Shown: positions 24,285-34,093, counted from the first letter of the stretch. The stretch: DNA of 64,000 bases from an uncultured Coprococcus sp. (GCA_934277375.1 CAKQTZ010000002.1:310001-374000); one strand, 5' to 3'. Numbers and translations are program-made. Notes: generated by a model from the letters alone, not told the origin.

Positions 24285-24745
24285 AAGTTAAATTAAATGG
24301 GAAATTTGTCTCGGGAAATATAGCTCCTGATATGCTCCTTATAGATTTTTTGCGCGATCATGGCTGTTATAGTGTGAAACGCGGCTGTGAGACGTCAAAT
24401 TGCGGCCTGTGTACAGTGCTTATGGATCAGACTCCTGTTCTTTCCTGTTCAATGCTTGCTGCCAGGGCAGATGGACACGAGGTGCAGACCCTTGAGGGCC
24501 TTCAGGATGAGGCGGCAGAATTTGCCGGGTTCATTGCTGATCAGGGTGCTGACCAATGTGGTTTCTGCAATCCGGGTTTTGTGATGAATACAATAGCTCT
24601 TCTCAGGGAAAATCCTGATCCATCGGATGATGAGATCAGGGCATATCTTGCCGGAAATCTGTGCAGATGTTCCGGATATGAGGGACAACTGAGAGGAATC
24701 CGAAATTACTTAGACAGTAGAATTCCTGCAGATGACAGACAGTAA
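24275..24745 (+). CDS. Molybdenum hydroxylase [2Fe-2S] subunit (XdhC/CoxS-like)
   Basis: A 156-residue small subunit with two [2Fe-2S] clusters. The N-terminal plant-ferredoxin-type site has CETSNCGLC and a fourth Cys in PVLSC. The C-terminal helical domain has QCGFCNPG and GNLCRCSGYEG. It relays electrons from the molybdenum centre to FAD. It starts with GTG, with GAGGAGG about 7 nt upstream and overlapping the FAD subunit gene. Confidence 0.93.
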   Translation: MEIKVKLNGKFVSGNIAPDMLLIDFLRDHGCYSVKRGCETSNCGLCTVLMDQTPVLSCSMLAARADGHEVQTLEGLQDEAAEFAGFIADQGADQCGFCNPGFVMNTIALLRENPDPSDDEIRAYLAGNLCRCSGYEGQLRGIRNYLDSRIPADDRQ

Positions 24746-24757
24746 AGGGGTGAACTC

Positions 24758-27052
24758 ATGGAACATAAAAAATATAATGTAGTTAATAAATCCGTTAGAA
24801 AAAAAGATTCTATGCAGTTACTTCTTGGCAAACCGGTATATGTGGATGATATCACTCCCGGTGATGCACTTGTTGTGAAACTGCTTCGCAGTCCACATGC
24901 GAATGCCATTGTGGAGGATATAAATGTCTCCATAGCAAAAAAAATACCCGGAATAGTAGATATTTACACATGGCAGGATGTGCCAAATAGCCGGTTTGCA
25001 ATAGCAGGACAGACATATCCTGAGCCGTCACCGTATGACAGACTCATTATGGACCGCCATGTGAGGTGTGTGGGCGATGTGGTTGCCATCATAGCAGCTG
25101 AGGATGAAAAGTCAGCAATTAAGGCTATGAAACTCATAAAGGTAAAATATAAAATCTTAGAGCCTGTTCTGGATTTCCGCAAGGCAAAGGATAATGACAT
25201 ATTGGTTCATCCTGAGGACGACTGGTTCCCGCCGGTTCAGGTAGGAGGCGATCCGAAACGCAACCTGGTTGCAAGCGAAGTAGGCGGTGATGGCGATGTT
25301 GATGCCGTTATAGCGGACTGTGATGAGGTGCTGGAGAACAGATATCATATGAGAGCCTTTAACCAGGCTATGATGGAGACTTTTCGAACGTATACACACC
25401 TTGACCGTTATGGAAGGCTTCATGTAATTTCTTCTACACAGATCGTGTTTCATGTACGTCGTATTCTGTCAAGAGCGCTTGGCATTCCAAAGAGCAGGAT
25501 CAGAGTGGAAAAACCACGTATAGGAGGCGGTTTTGGAGCAAAGCAGACAGCGGTAAGTGAGGTGTATCCTGCATTTGTGACTATGAAGACCGGACGTGCG
25601 GCCAAGATCATATTTACGAGACAGGAAAGTCAGATCGCAGGTTCGCCACGCCATGAGATGGAGGTGAGTGTTCGTCTGGGGGCAGACCGCGATGGACATA
25701 TAAGGGGACTTGATCTGTATACGCTGTCCAACACAGGAGCGTATGGGGAGCATGGACCTACAACAGTCGGACTTAGCGGGCATAAGTCCATCCCGTTATA
25801 TACGGGAGGTCTTGAGGCATATAGGTTTGGATATGATGTTGTATATACGAACACCATGGCGGCTGGCGCATACAGAGGCTATGGGGCTACACAGGGAATC
25901 TTCGCACTTGAGTCTGCGGTGAATGAACTCGCGGAGAAACTGGGGATAGATCCGACCGTGATCCGTGAGCAGAATATGCTGCGCGAGGGAATGAAGATGC
26001 CTGCGTATTATGGCGAGACGGCAAATGCGTGTGCTCTTGACAGATGTATGGTCAGATGCAAGGAGATATTTAACTGGGATGATAAATACCCTGTCAGGGA
26101 CATGGGAAATGGAAAAGTCAGGGCTGCAGGAGTGGCAATGGCCATGCAGGGTTCTTGTATATCGAATGTGGATGTAGGATCTGCAACGGTCAAGCTTGCG
26201 GATGATGGTACCTTTAACCTGATAATCGGTGCTGCAGATATGGGAACCGGATGTGATACTATCCTTGCACAGATGGTTGCGGAGTGTATGGACTGCTCGG
26301 TTGATGACGTGGCGGTATTTGGAGCAGACACAGATGCTTCACCATATGATTCCGGCTCATATGCTTCATCCACTACGTATGTAACAGGAAAGGCTGTGGA
26401 GCTTGCCTGTGATGAACTGAAGAAGAAGCTGTGCGCAATTGCAGCAGGAATGCTTGGATGTGAACAGGACGAAATGTATTTTGAAAATGGCAGGGCATAT
26501 CGGACAGGAACAGATCAAAGCGTTTCTTTGGCTGATATAAGTGTTAAGGATCAGGTCGCAAATGATATTGCCGCTGTAGCTACAGTCTCTCATTCGTCTC
26601 CGGTTTCACCTCCTCCATACATGGTCGGAATGGTTGAGATAGAACTTGACAGATATACGGGTGAAGTGAAGATACTGGATTATGCTGCAGTCGTGGATTG
26701 TGGCATAGCCATAAACCCGGCACTGGCACGTGTTCAGGCGGAGGGAGGCATTGTCCAGGGAATCGGACACACTCTGTTTGAGAACATCACCTACAATGCG
26801 AAGGGATGCCCGATAGAGTCGAGTTTTATGCAATACAAGATACCAACCCGTCTGGATATGGGACATTTGAGAGTGGAATTTGAGAACAGCTATGAGCCTA
26901 CAGGTCCTTTTGGAGCCAAATCTATAGGAGAAATAGTTATCAATACTCCGGCACCGGCTATTGCGCACGCCATATACAGGGCAACAGGTGTATGGCACAG
27001 AGAACTGCCGATCACACCGGAGAAGATTCTTATGTCCATGCCGGAAGAGTGA
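24758..27052 (+). CDS. Molybdenum hydroxylase catalytic subunit (XdhA-like)
   Basis: A 764-residue large subunit carrying the molybdopterin cytosine dinucleotide cofactor. Visible motifs are GGGFGAKQ (molybdopterin contact), AGAYRGYGATQ (active-site loop of the xanthine/aldehyde oxidase group, unlike the Cys-containing loop of CO dehydrogenase), ADMGTGCDTILAQMVAE, and near the end GAKSIGE, whose Glu is the catalytic base. It hydroxylates a purine or another N-heterocycle. The xanthine-type permease next to it favours a purine. The gene is 12 nt after the iron-sulfur subunit. Confidence 0.92.
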   Translation: MEHKKYNVVNKSVRKKDSMQLLLGKPVYVDDITPGDALVVKLLRSPHANAIVEDINVSIAKKIPGIVDIYTWQDVPNSRFAIAGQTYPEPSPYDRLIMDRHVRCVGDVVAIIAAEDEKSAIKAMKLIKVKYKILEPVLDFRKAKDNDILVHPEDDWFPPVQVGGDPKRNLVASEVGGDGDVDAVIADCDEVLENRYHMRAFNQAMMETFRTYTHLDRYGRLHVISSTQIVFHVRRILSRALGIPKSRIRVEKPRIGGGFGAKQTAVSEVYPAFVTMKTGRAAKIIFTRQESQIAGSPRHEMEVSVRLGADRDGHIRGLDLYTLSNTGAYGEHGPTTVGLSGHKSIPLYTGGLEAYRFGYDVVYTNTMAAGAYRGYGATQGIFALESAVNELAEKLGIDPTVIREQNMLREGMKMPAYYGETANACALDRCMVRCKEIFNWDDKYPVRDMGNGKVRAAGVAMAMQGSCISNVDVGSATVKLADDGTFNLIIGAADMGTGCDTILAQMVAECMDCSVDDVAVFGADTDASPYDSGSYASSTTYVTGKAVELACDELKKKLCAIAAGMLGCEQDEMYFENGRAYRTGTDQSVSLADISVKDQVANDIAAVATVSHSSPVSPPPYMVGMVEIELDRYTGEVKILDYAAVVDCGIAINPALARVQAEGGIVQGIGHTLFENITYNAKGCPIESSFMQYKIPTRLDMGHLRVEFENSYEPTGPFGAKSIGEIVINTPAPAIAHAIYRATGVWHRELPITPEKILMSMPEE

Positions 27053-27121
27053 TTGGAGATAACATAAGCAGAATAACAGAATCTGTAATATGAAAATAAA
27101 ATATACAGGAGAAAACAACAG

Positions 27122-28513
27122 ATGAAAAATAAGTTTAAACTTTCAGAAACAGCATTCCAGCTTGATGGAAGGATGCCTCTTTCCCAGGCGATACCTCTTG
27201 GACTTCAGCATGTCCTTGCAATGTTTGTCGGAAATTTGACACCATTATTAATTATCACAGGAGCATGCGGACTGGTCGGTGGTGAATTTGCTGATCTTCA
27301 GCTTTCACTGCTTCAGAACGCAATGCTTATCGCGGGAGTTGTCACCCTGATACAGCTTTTTTCAATAGGACCTGTTGGAGGAAAGGTACCGATCATTATG
27401 GGTACATCTTCAGGTTTTATAGGAGTATTCAACAGTGTGGCGGCAACCATGGGCGGTGGAGTGCTTGCGTATGGTGCGATTATGGGTGCATCCATTATCG
27501 GTGGCTTGTTTGAGACTGTGCTTGGCTTTTTCCTGAAGCCTCTGCGCAGATTTTTCCCGGCTGTTGTAACAGGTACAGTGGTTTTATCCATTGGACTCAG
27601 CCTTATATCGGTGGGAATAAATTCGTTTGGAGGTGGAAATAATGCCGCAGACTTTGGCTCCATGGAGAACCTTCTGCTTGCATTATTTGTCCTTGTGGTC
27701 ATCCTTTTCTTTAAGCACTGGACAAAAGGATTTTTGAGCTCATCATCGATTCTTTTTGGAATAATCGCAGGTTATATCGCAGCGATCATAATGGGATTTG
27801 TTCTCCCGAAAACAGGTATAACTGCTGATGGTGTGGAATATACCAAAGCCTGGGTGCTGAACTGGGACAAGGTGAAAGATGCTTCCTGGTTTGCGATTCC
27901 ACAGCTCATGCCTGTAAAACCGGTGTTTGATGCACGCGCAATCCTTCCGGTGCTCATAATGTTTATTGTTACAGCGGTGGAGACTGTAGGCGATATATCA
28001 GGTGTTATGGAAGGTGGTCTTGGAAGGGAAGCCACAGACAAGGAACTCTCAGGTGGTGTGATGTGTGACGGTCTGGGTTCGTCTCTTGCAGCTGTGTTTG
28101 GAGTCCTTCCAAATACATCGTTCAGCCAGAATGTGGGACTTGTAGCCATGACTAAGGTCGTCAACAGATTTGCGCTTGCAACAGGAGCGATATTCCTGAT
28201 ATTATGTGGCCTTTGCCCTAAACTTGCAGCACTGGTGTCGATCATGCCTCAGTCAGTGCTTGGCGGAGCTGCGGTTATGATGTTCTCTTCGATAGTTATC
28301 AGTGGTATTCAGCTCATAACAAAGGAACCGTTAAGCGCACGCAATCTGTCCATAGTTTCGGTAGCACTGGGTGTGGGTTATGGAATGGGAGCCAATCCGG
28401 GTATTCTTGCAAATGCCCCTCAGCTGCTCCAGCTTGTTTTTGGCGGCTCAGGAATTGTTCCTGCGGCAATGGTTGCAATTCTGCTTAACATTATCCTGCC
28501 TAAAGAAAAGTAG
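27122..28513 (+). CDS. Nucleobase:cation symporter, NCS2 family (xanthine/uracil permease type)
   Basis: A 463-residue transporter with about 14 helices. IPLGLQHVLAMFVGNLTPLLI near the N-terminus and FLGRE/QNVGL-like text (NTSFSQNVGLVAMTKVVNR) are diagnostic of NCS2 permeases such as PbuX, XanP and UacT. It probably imports xanthine, urate or a related purine for the molybdenum hydroxylase encoded 69 nt upstream. ACAGGAGA precedes the ATG. The gap to the xdh genes is too short for a purine riboswitch. Confidence 0.9.
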   Translation: MKNKFKLSETAFQLDGRMPLSQAIPLGLQHVLAMFVGNLTPLLIITGACGLVGGEFADLQLSLLQNAMLIAGVVTLIQLFSIGPVGGKVPIIMGTSSGFIGVFNSVAATMGGGVLAYGAIMGASIIGGLFETVLGFFLKPLRRFFPAVVTGTVVLSIGLSLISVGINSFGGGNNAADFGSMENLLLALFVLVVILFFKHWTKGFLSSSSILFGIIAGYIAAIIMGFVLPKTGITADGVEYTKAWVLNWDKVKDASWFAIPQLMPVKPVFDARAILPVLIMFIVTAVETVGDISGVMEGGLGREATDKELSGGVMCDGLGSSLAAVFGVLPNTSFSQNVGLVAMTKVVNRFALATGAIFLILCGLCPKLAALVSIMPQSVLGGAAVMMFSSIVISGIQLITKEPLSARNLSIVSVALGVGYGMGANPGILANAPQLLQLVFGGSGIVPAAMVAILLNIILPKEK

Positions 28514-28518
28514 TAATA

Positions 28519-28601
28519 GGGGACGTTCCTTCTGTCACAAAGAGTGTCCCCGTGTCACGAATGAGACAGAGGGACGCTCTTTGTGACAGAAGGAACGTCC
28601 C
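28519..28601. repeat. Palindromic repeat, GGGGACGTTCC family, copy with compensatory changes
   Basis: 31-bp arms (28520-28550 and 28571-28601) with a single A/G difference and a 20-nt centre. Compared with the copies at 15528 and 19001, CACCAAG/CTTGGTG has become CACAAAG/CTTTGTG, so both arms changed together. It starts 6 nt after the permease stop codon. Confidence 0.92.
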
Positions 28602-28769
28602 TGTGACGTACAATATGTGATAAAAAAGTAGTTGTTGATAACAAAAAAATATGCTAACATAAAAATAGTAGTTCCCGAATGTATGTTCGATGTGATTTGA
28701 CATATACTGTATATACATTTGGAGCTGCTATTTTTTAGCTTGAAAAGAGTGAGATATGGAGGAGAAGTT

Positions 28770-29765
28770 ATGTACCTTGTGATAGACGTAGGCGGAACAT
28801 TTATAAAGCATTGTGTGATGGACAGAGATTCTGAGATAATGGAGAAGAATAAATTCCCTACACCTGGAAGATTTGGGAATGGACTGGAGAATATACAACA
28901 GGGGCTGGATGCATTCCTTGATGCACTTCAGTCGATATATGATGGATATAAGGAAAGATATGATATACAGGGAATAGCCATTTCACTGCCTGGACAGGTG
29001 GACGTGGACAACGGGATATGTTATGCCGGCGGAGCCTTGCCTTACCTTGACAAAGCGCATATAGGTGAGCTTGTAAGCGAGAGATGTGATGGACTTAAGG
29101 TAGCTCTTGAGAACGATGGCAAATGTGCAGCCTTGTCGGAGATATGGCAGGGAAATGCAAAGGACTATAGCAGCGCAGTTGTTCTGGTATTTGGAACAGG
29201 CGTGGGTGGCGGAATCGTCATAGACAGAAAGATACTTCACGGCAGGGGGATGGTTGCCGGTGAGATGTCGTATCTGTTTGAGGATGTGAACAGGGACAAT
29301 ATAGACAAACTAGTACCGCTTGAGGCGAATCTCAAGAATACAAAGAAACATGTAAAACTTCCGGACAATGTCATCTGGACGATGCAGGCGTCGGTAAGCG
29401 CACTCAGAAGATCTGTGGCAGCAGTCAAGGGCATGAGGGAAGATGAAGTGTCAGGTGAGATGATATATGAGTGGGAGGCTGTCGGTGATAAGGCGGTCAT
29501 AGATGTGCTTGAGGACTGGTATCTGAATATTGCTAAGCACTGTATGAACATGCATGTTCTGCTGGCACCGGACATCATACTCCTTGGCGGTGGAATCAGT
29601 GCGGAACCAAGATTCATACAGGGCGTGAAGAAGTATGTGAATAAACTGGCGAAATTTTCAGTCATTTATAATGAGATGCAGGTGGGCCTGTGCAAATTTG
29701 GCAACGATTCCAATCTCATAGGAGCACTATTCAACTATCTTCAGAAGTATGAGGGTGCCCACTAG
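28770..29765 (+). CDS. ROK family sugar kinase / glucokinase-like protein
   Basis: A 331-residue ROK protein. It has the N-terminal phosphate site DVGGTFIKHCVMD, a catalytic Asp in LENDGKCAALSE, the ATP site VFGTGVGGGIVID, and HGRGMVAGEMSYL. The Cys-rich zinc motif of many ROK kinases (C-x-C-G-x-x-G-C) is missing, as in some Firmicutes sugar kinases, and no DNA-binding domain is present. The sugar is unknown. GGAGGAGAAG before the ATG at 28770 supports this start over 28719. The end overlaps the MATE frame by 17 nt. Confidence 0.88.
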   Translation: MYLVIDVGGTFIKHCVMDRDSEIMEKNKFPTPGRFGNGLENIQQGLDAFLDALQSIYDGYKERYDIQGIAISLPGQVDVDNGICYAGGALPYLDKAHIGELVSERCDGLKVALENDGKCAALSEIWQGNAKDYSSAVVLVFGTGVGGGIVIDRKILHGRGMVAGEMSYLFEDVNRDNIDKLVPLEANLKNTKKHVKLPDNVIWTMQASVSALRRSVAAVKGMREDEVSGEMIYEWEAVGDKAVIDVLEDWYLNIAKHCMNMHVLLAPDIILLGGGISAEPRFIQGVKKYVNKLAKFSVIYNEMQVGLCKFGNDSNLIGALFNYLQKYEGAH

Positions 29766-31272
29766 ATACGAAAACGGAAATTATATCAGGATGAAACACA
29801 ATGACGGAAAAGAGACGGACATCAGAATGAGCGCAGAAAAGAGTACAGAAAAAAGTAAAGAAATGAATACAGAAATGAATACAGAAATGAACACCGATCA
29901 TAGAAAAAAATCGCACGAGATGGATATGATAAATGGTTCACTGGCACTTAAGATGCTTATATTTGCCATGCCGCTAGCGGCCAGCAGTATATTGCAGCAG
30001 CTTTTCAATTCAGCTGATGTGGCTGTGGCAGGAAGATTTGCGGGAAGCGATGCACTGGCAGCAGTTGGAAGTAATGCCGCAGTCGTTGCTCTATTTGTGA
30101 ATGTATTTGTAGGACTTTCTGTCGGTGTGAATGTTCTTGTGGCGCATTATATAGGTCAGAATAAGAAAGATTCAATAAGCAAATGTGTGCATACCAGCGT
30201 GAAGTTCGCCATTATATGCGGAATAACAATACTTGTGGCTGGAATGTTTGTGGCAAGACCTATACTTGAGGCTATTGATACTCCTGTCAAGGTGCTTGAC
30301 CAGGCTGTGCTGTACCTTAGAATTTATTTCGTAGGTATGCCTTTTATCATACTGTATAATTTTGGAGCTGCTGTGCTCAGAGCGATAGGAGATACGCGGA
30401 GGCCTCTTTATTGTCTTATAGTGTCGGGAGTGCTCAACGTTATCCTCAATCTATTCTTTGTGTGCGTGTGCAAGCTTGGAGTTGCAGGTGTAGGTATTGC
30501 AACGGTCATATCCAATGTGGTCAGCACAGGAATAGTCATGTATATATTAATGTATGAGAAAGGCCCGCTCAGACTCGATATAAAGAATATACGAATAGAT
30601 AAAGTGTGTCTGGGAAAGATACTAAGGATAGGTGCGCCATCCGCGATACAGACAGCGGTGTTCTCCCTGTCAAATGTGCTTATACAGGGAGGAATCAACA
30701 GCTTTGGCTCCGATGCGGTGGCAGGATCTTCAACGGGATTGAATTTTGAGTACTTTGCATATTTTGTCATATCTGCATATGCTCAGGCTGCGGTTACATT
30801 TGTCAGCCAGAACTATGGTGCAGGTGAGAAACAGCGGTGCAGAAAGGCACTTCGCATTGCTATGCTTGAGGGCATGGTCATGACTGCCGTGTTTAGTTGT
30901 ATTATGATGTTGGCGGGGGATTTTCTTGTGAGATTTTATACAAAGGATCCCGAAGTTATAGGATATGCACTTATAAGAATGAAACATGTCATGCTGCTTG
31001 AGGCTATGACAGGTACATATGAGATGACAGCTGCGGCGCTCAGGGGTCTTGGAAGATCCATGCTGCCAGCAGTTATAACGGTCATCGGATCCGTTGTTTT
31101 CAGGATCATATGGCTTTACACCGTATTTGCGAAGTATCATTCATTTGGAATGCTGCTGAATGTATATATAGTTTCATGGATAATAACGGGAACGGCCATG
31201 ATAATCGCGTATATTCTTGTGTCTAGGAAACTGCTGGGACGGAGTAAAAATGTAAAAGAGGCTGTGGCGTGA
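29749..31272 (+). CDS. MATE family efflux transporter
   Basis: A multidrug/toxin extrusion pump with about 12 helices, driven by Na+ or H+. Typical text includes MPLAASSILQQLFNSADVAVAGRF near the start and GAPSAIQTAVFSLSNVLIQ at the second half repeat. The frame is open for 507 residues, but the first 60 are hydrophilic with a short Glu-Met-Asn-Thr repeat, so translation may begin later, for example at ATG 29827 or 29919. None of the candidate starts has a strong ribosome binding site. It overlaps the ROK gene by 17 nt if the first ATG is used. Confidence 0.88.
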   Translation: MRVPTRYENGNYIRMKHNDGKETDIRMSAEKSTEKSKEMNTEMNTEMNTDHRKKSHEMDMINGSLALKMLIFAMPLAASSILQQLFNSADVAVAGRFAGSDALAAVGSNAAVVALFVNVFVGLSVGVNVLVAHYIGQNKKDSISKCVHTSVKFAIICGITILVAGMFVARPILEAIDTPVKVLDQAVLYLRIYFVGMPFIILYNFGAAVLRAIGDTRRPLYCLIVSGVLNVILNLFFVCVCKLGVAGVGIATVISNVVSTGIVMYILMYEKGPLRLDIKNIRIDKVCLGKILRIGAPSAIQTAVFSLSNVLIQGGINSFGSDAVAGSSTGLNFEYFAYFVISAYAQAAVTFVSQNYGAGEKQRCRKALRIAMLEGMVMTAVFSCIMMLAGDFLVRFYTKDPEVIGYALIRMKHVMLLEAMTGTYEMTAAALRGLGRSMLPAVITVIGSVVFRIIWLYTVFAKYHSFGMLLNVYIVSWIITGTAMIIAYILVSRKLLGRSKNVKEAVA

Positions 31273-31345
31273 CATTTGAGAGAATAAATTCCCAGTAGCA
31301 GAGTAATGAATATGATCGGATCGCAGATAGATTGGAGGGTGATGT

Positions 31346-32881
31346 ATGACGGCCGATACAAAAGAACGTGTATATATAGCCATTGATCTGAAATCATTCT
31401 TTGCATCTGTAGAGTGTGTGGAGAGAGGACTGGATCCGCTCACAACGAATCTGGTTGTGGCGGATGCTTCAAGAACTGAGAAGACAATATGTCTGGCGGT
31501 ATCCCCATCACTCAAGGAATATGGTATATCCGGGCGTGCCAGACTTTTTGAGGTTGTACAGCGGGTAAAGGAGATAAATGCAAGCAGGAGGACATTTGCT
31601 CCCGGAGGAAATTTTACAGGGGATAGCTGTGACAAGGATGAATTGAACCTGCATCCAGAGTATGAGGTATCATATATAGCGGCGCCTCCCCGCATGGCAT
31701 ATTATATGAAATACAGCACGGACATATATAATATATATTTGAAATATATTGCACCGGAGGATATGCATGTATATTCTATAGATGAGGTGTTCATGGATGT
31801 GACGGACTATCTTGGTATATACAGGATGTCCCCGCATGGGCTGGCTATGACGATCATACAGGATGTATTGAAGCAGACAGGAATAACAGCAACAGCAGGA
31901 ATAGGTTCCAATCTCTATCTGTGTAAGATAGCCATGGATGTAGAGGCTAAGCATATAGCCCCCGATAAGGATGGTGTGAGAATAGCTGAGCTCGATGAGA
32001 TGTCATACAGACAGAAATTATGGGGGCATAGACCGATTACGGATTTCTGGAGAGTCGGTCCCGGTTATGCCAGAAAGCTGGAGACACATGGACTCTATAC
32101 CATGGGAGATGTAGCTAGATGTTCAGTTGGCCGTGATGATGAGTACCATAATGAAGAATTGCTGTACAGGTTGTTTGGTATAAATGCAGAGCTGTTGATA
32201 GATCATGCTTGGGGATGGGAGCCATGTACTATTGCGGATATCAAGAAGTACAAGCCGGAACGTAACAGTGTAGGTTCTGGACAGGTATTGTCGTGTCCAT
32301 ATGAATATGATAAGGCAAGACTTATCGTAAGAGAGATGACGGATCTGCTGGTACTTGACCTTGTGGACAAGCATATAAAGACTGATCAGATAGTTCTCAC
32401 CGTGGGATATGATATTGATAATCTAAAGAAGGTTAATGGCAAAAAAGGATACTCGGGAGAGGTTCAGACAGACAGATATGGAAGGCGGATTCCAAAGCAT
32501 GCCCATGGAACGGTAAAGCTGGGAGAATACACATCTTCTACAAAGCGGATAATGGATGCTGTGACAGAACTTTTTGAGAAAATAGTAGACCGTAACCTTC
32601 TTGTGAGAAGGGTATATGTCACAGCAAATAATGTGATTACAGAAGAGGAAACCGAGTATCGGCAGACACACAGGCAGATGGATTTGTTTGAAGACTTTGG
32701 CGAGGGAGAGGAACGCAGGAGGAAAACTCTTGAGGCTGAACTTCGGGAGAAGGAAATGCAGCATGCCGTGATAAATATAAAAAAGAAATTTGGCAAGAAT
32801 GCAATACTCAAAGGAATGAATTTTGAGGAAGGCGGAACAACTATCACAAGAAATGGACAGATAGGCGGGCATAAGGCCTGA
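31346..32881 (+). CDS. Y-family DNA polymerase (UmuC/DinB-like)
   Basis: A 511-residue translesion polymerase for damaged templates. The palm motifs are present: AIDLKSFFASVEC (metal-binding Asp), YSIDEVFMDVT (catalytic Asp-Glu), and helix-hairpin-helix text in FWRVGPGYARKLETHG. A C-terminal little-finger region follows, then about 100 charged residues. It belongs to the Firmicutes UvrX-like group often followed by a YolD-type gene, as here. AGATTGGAGGGTG precedes the ATG. No SOS box was searched for reliably. Confidence 0.9.
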   Translation: MTADTKERVYIAIDLKSFFASVECVERGLDPLTTNLVVADASRTEKTICLAVSPSLKEYGISGRARLFEVVQRVKEINASRRTFAPGGNFTGDSCDKDELNLHPEYEVSYIAAPPRMAYYMKYSTDIYNIYLKYIAPEDMHVYSIDEVFMDVTDYLGIYRMSPHGLAMTIIQDVLKQTGITATAGIGSNLYLCKIAMDVEAKHIAPDKDGVRIAELDEMSYRQKLWGHRPITDFWRVGPGYARKLETHGLYTMGDVARCSVGRDDEYHNEELLYRLFGINAELLIDHAWGWEPCTIADIKKYKPERNSVGSGQVLSCPYEYDKARLIVREMTDLLVLDLVDKHIKTDQIVLTVGYDIDNLKKVNGKKGYSGEVQTDRYGRRIPKHAHGTVKLGEYTSSTKRIMDAVTELFEKIVDRNLLVRRVYVTANNVITEEETEYRQTHRQMDLFEDFGEGEERRRKTLEAELREKEMQHAVINIKKKFGKNAILKGMNFEEGGTTITRNGQIGGHKA

Positions 32882-32909
32882 CAGGCTCAAGAAGGGAGAG
32901 GGATGATCA

Positions 32910-33320
32910 GTGGCGGAATTGAAAAACAGCTATGAAGACATTATTTATATGTCCCATCATGTGTCACTAAAGTATCCACATATGTCTGACCATGACAGGG
33001 CGGCGCAGTTTGCGCCATTTGCAGCACTTACAGGACACGGGGCGGCTATAGCTGAAACTGCCAGACGGACAGTAGAGAAGCTGGAACTGGATGAAAGTCA
33101 GAAAGAGGTTCTTGATCAGAAACTTGTGAATATAATGCATAATGCAAACGAAACTACGGTGAAAATAGAATATTTTGTCAGAGATAAGAAAAAGAGCGGC
33201 GGAAAATATGAGATGGCAGAGAGCAGAATCAGAAAGATAGATATGTACAGGCAGATGATAGTTATGGAAGATGGAACTGAGATATCTGTGGAGGATGTCT
33301 ATGATATAAATATATTATAA
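32910..33320 (+). CDS. YolD-like protein paired with the Y-family polymerase
   Basis: A 136-residue protein with the conserved segment HDRAAQFAPFAALTGHG near residue 30 and a C-terminal small beta-domain (IRKIDMYRQMIVMEDGTEISVEDVYDI), both typical of YolD-like proteins encoded next to UvrX/UmuC-type polymerases. A UmuD-like partner role has been suggested for the family but is unproven. It starts at GTG with AGGGAGAGGG upstream, 28 nt after the polymerase gene. Confidence 0.82.
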   Translation: MAELKNSYEDIIYMSHHVSLKYPHMSDHDRAAQFAPFAALTGHGAAIAETARRTVEKLELDESQKEVLDQKLVNIMHNANETTVKIEYFVRDKKKSGGKYEMAESRIRKIDMYRQMIVMEDGTEISVEDVYDINIL

Positions 33321-33333
33321 GAAGGTGGTTGTG

Positions 33334-34041
33334 ATGAAGAATACTATGGTTATAGCTCATCGTGGAGCCAGCGTTCTGGCCGGACATGATAACACACTTG
33401 AGGCATTCCGGATCGCTATAGATCTCAGAGCCGACATGGTGGAATTTGATGTGCGCCATACAAGCGATAATGTGATTATCGTATATCACGATGCAGATAT
33501 AGATGGTAAGAGAATAAGTGATCTCACGTACAACAGGATAAACGATATAGCAAAAAAAGATGGTTATAGAGTCCCAACTCTGGAGGAAGTTCTGGACATG
33601 TGCAAGGACAAAATACATCTGGATATTGAATTGAAGGAAAGCGGCTATGAGAGACGGGTCATAGAGATGGTTAAGTCCAGGTTTGGATATAATGAATTTT
33701 CAATCAAATCATTTAAGGACAGAGTTTCATATAATGTAAAAGCTATTGATCCAAGAATAAAAACCGGTCTGCTCATAGGGCGCGAACATGCTGGTATCGG
33801 AGTCAGACTGAACGAATATTTCCCGGTGAGAAGATTAAAACGATGCAAAGCTGATTTTGTATCACCCCATTATCTTCTATGTACCAGAGAATTTGTTTCA
33901 AGAATGAGGAGAAAGAGAATTCCACTCTATGTGTGGACTGTGAATGAAGAGAAGATGATGAACAGATTAATGAGATTACATGTTGATGGAATAATAACAG
34001 ACAGACCGGATGTTCTTATTATTGGATTGAATCAGCTATGA
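33334..34041 (+). CDS. Glycerophosphodiester phosphodiesterase
   Basis: A 235-residue GDPD-family TIM barrel. The N-terminal AHRGAS (catalytic His), VEFDVRHTSD (metal-binding Glu and Asp), YHDADIDG (second catalytic His) and C-terminal VWTVNEE are all present. It hydrolyses glycerophosphodiesters to glycerol 3-phosphate and an alcohol. No signal peptide is present, so it acts in the cytoplasm. AGAAGGTGG precedes the ATG at 33334, better than the GTG at 33325. Confidence 0.92.
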   Translation: MKNTMVIAHRGASVLAGHDNTLEAFRIAIDLRADMVEFDVRHTSDNVIIVYHDADIDGKRISDLTYNRINDIAKKDGYRVPTLEEVLDMCKDKIHLDIELKESGYERRVIEMVKSRFGYNEFSIKSFKDRVSYNVKAIDPRIKTGLLIGREHAGIGVRLNEYFPVRRLKRCKADFVSPHYLLCTREFVSRMRRKRIPLYVWTVNEEKMMNRLMRLHVDGIITDRPDVLIIGLNQL

Positions 34042-34093
34042 TTTTTTGCTATATTAATAGTGAAATAGTTTGAGGATTACAAAGGAGAGCTGG

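Noticed and set aside
27053..27121. Purine riboswitch before the xanthine-type permease
   Set aside because: The 69-nt gap is too short for the aptamer plus expression platform and has none of the conserved junction bases.
28719..28769. Longer start of the ROK kinase
   Set aside because: It would place hydrophobic residues before the phosphate-binding strand, and GGAGGAG directly precedes the ATG at 28770.
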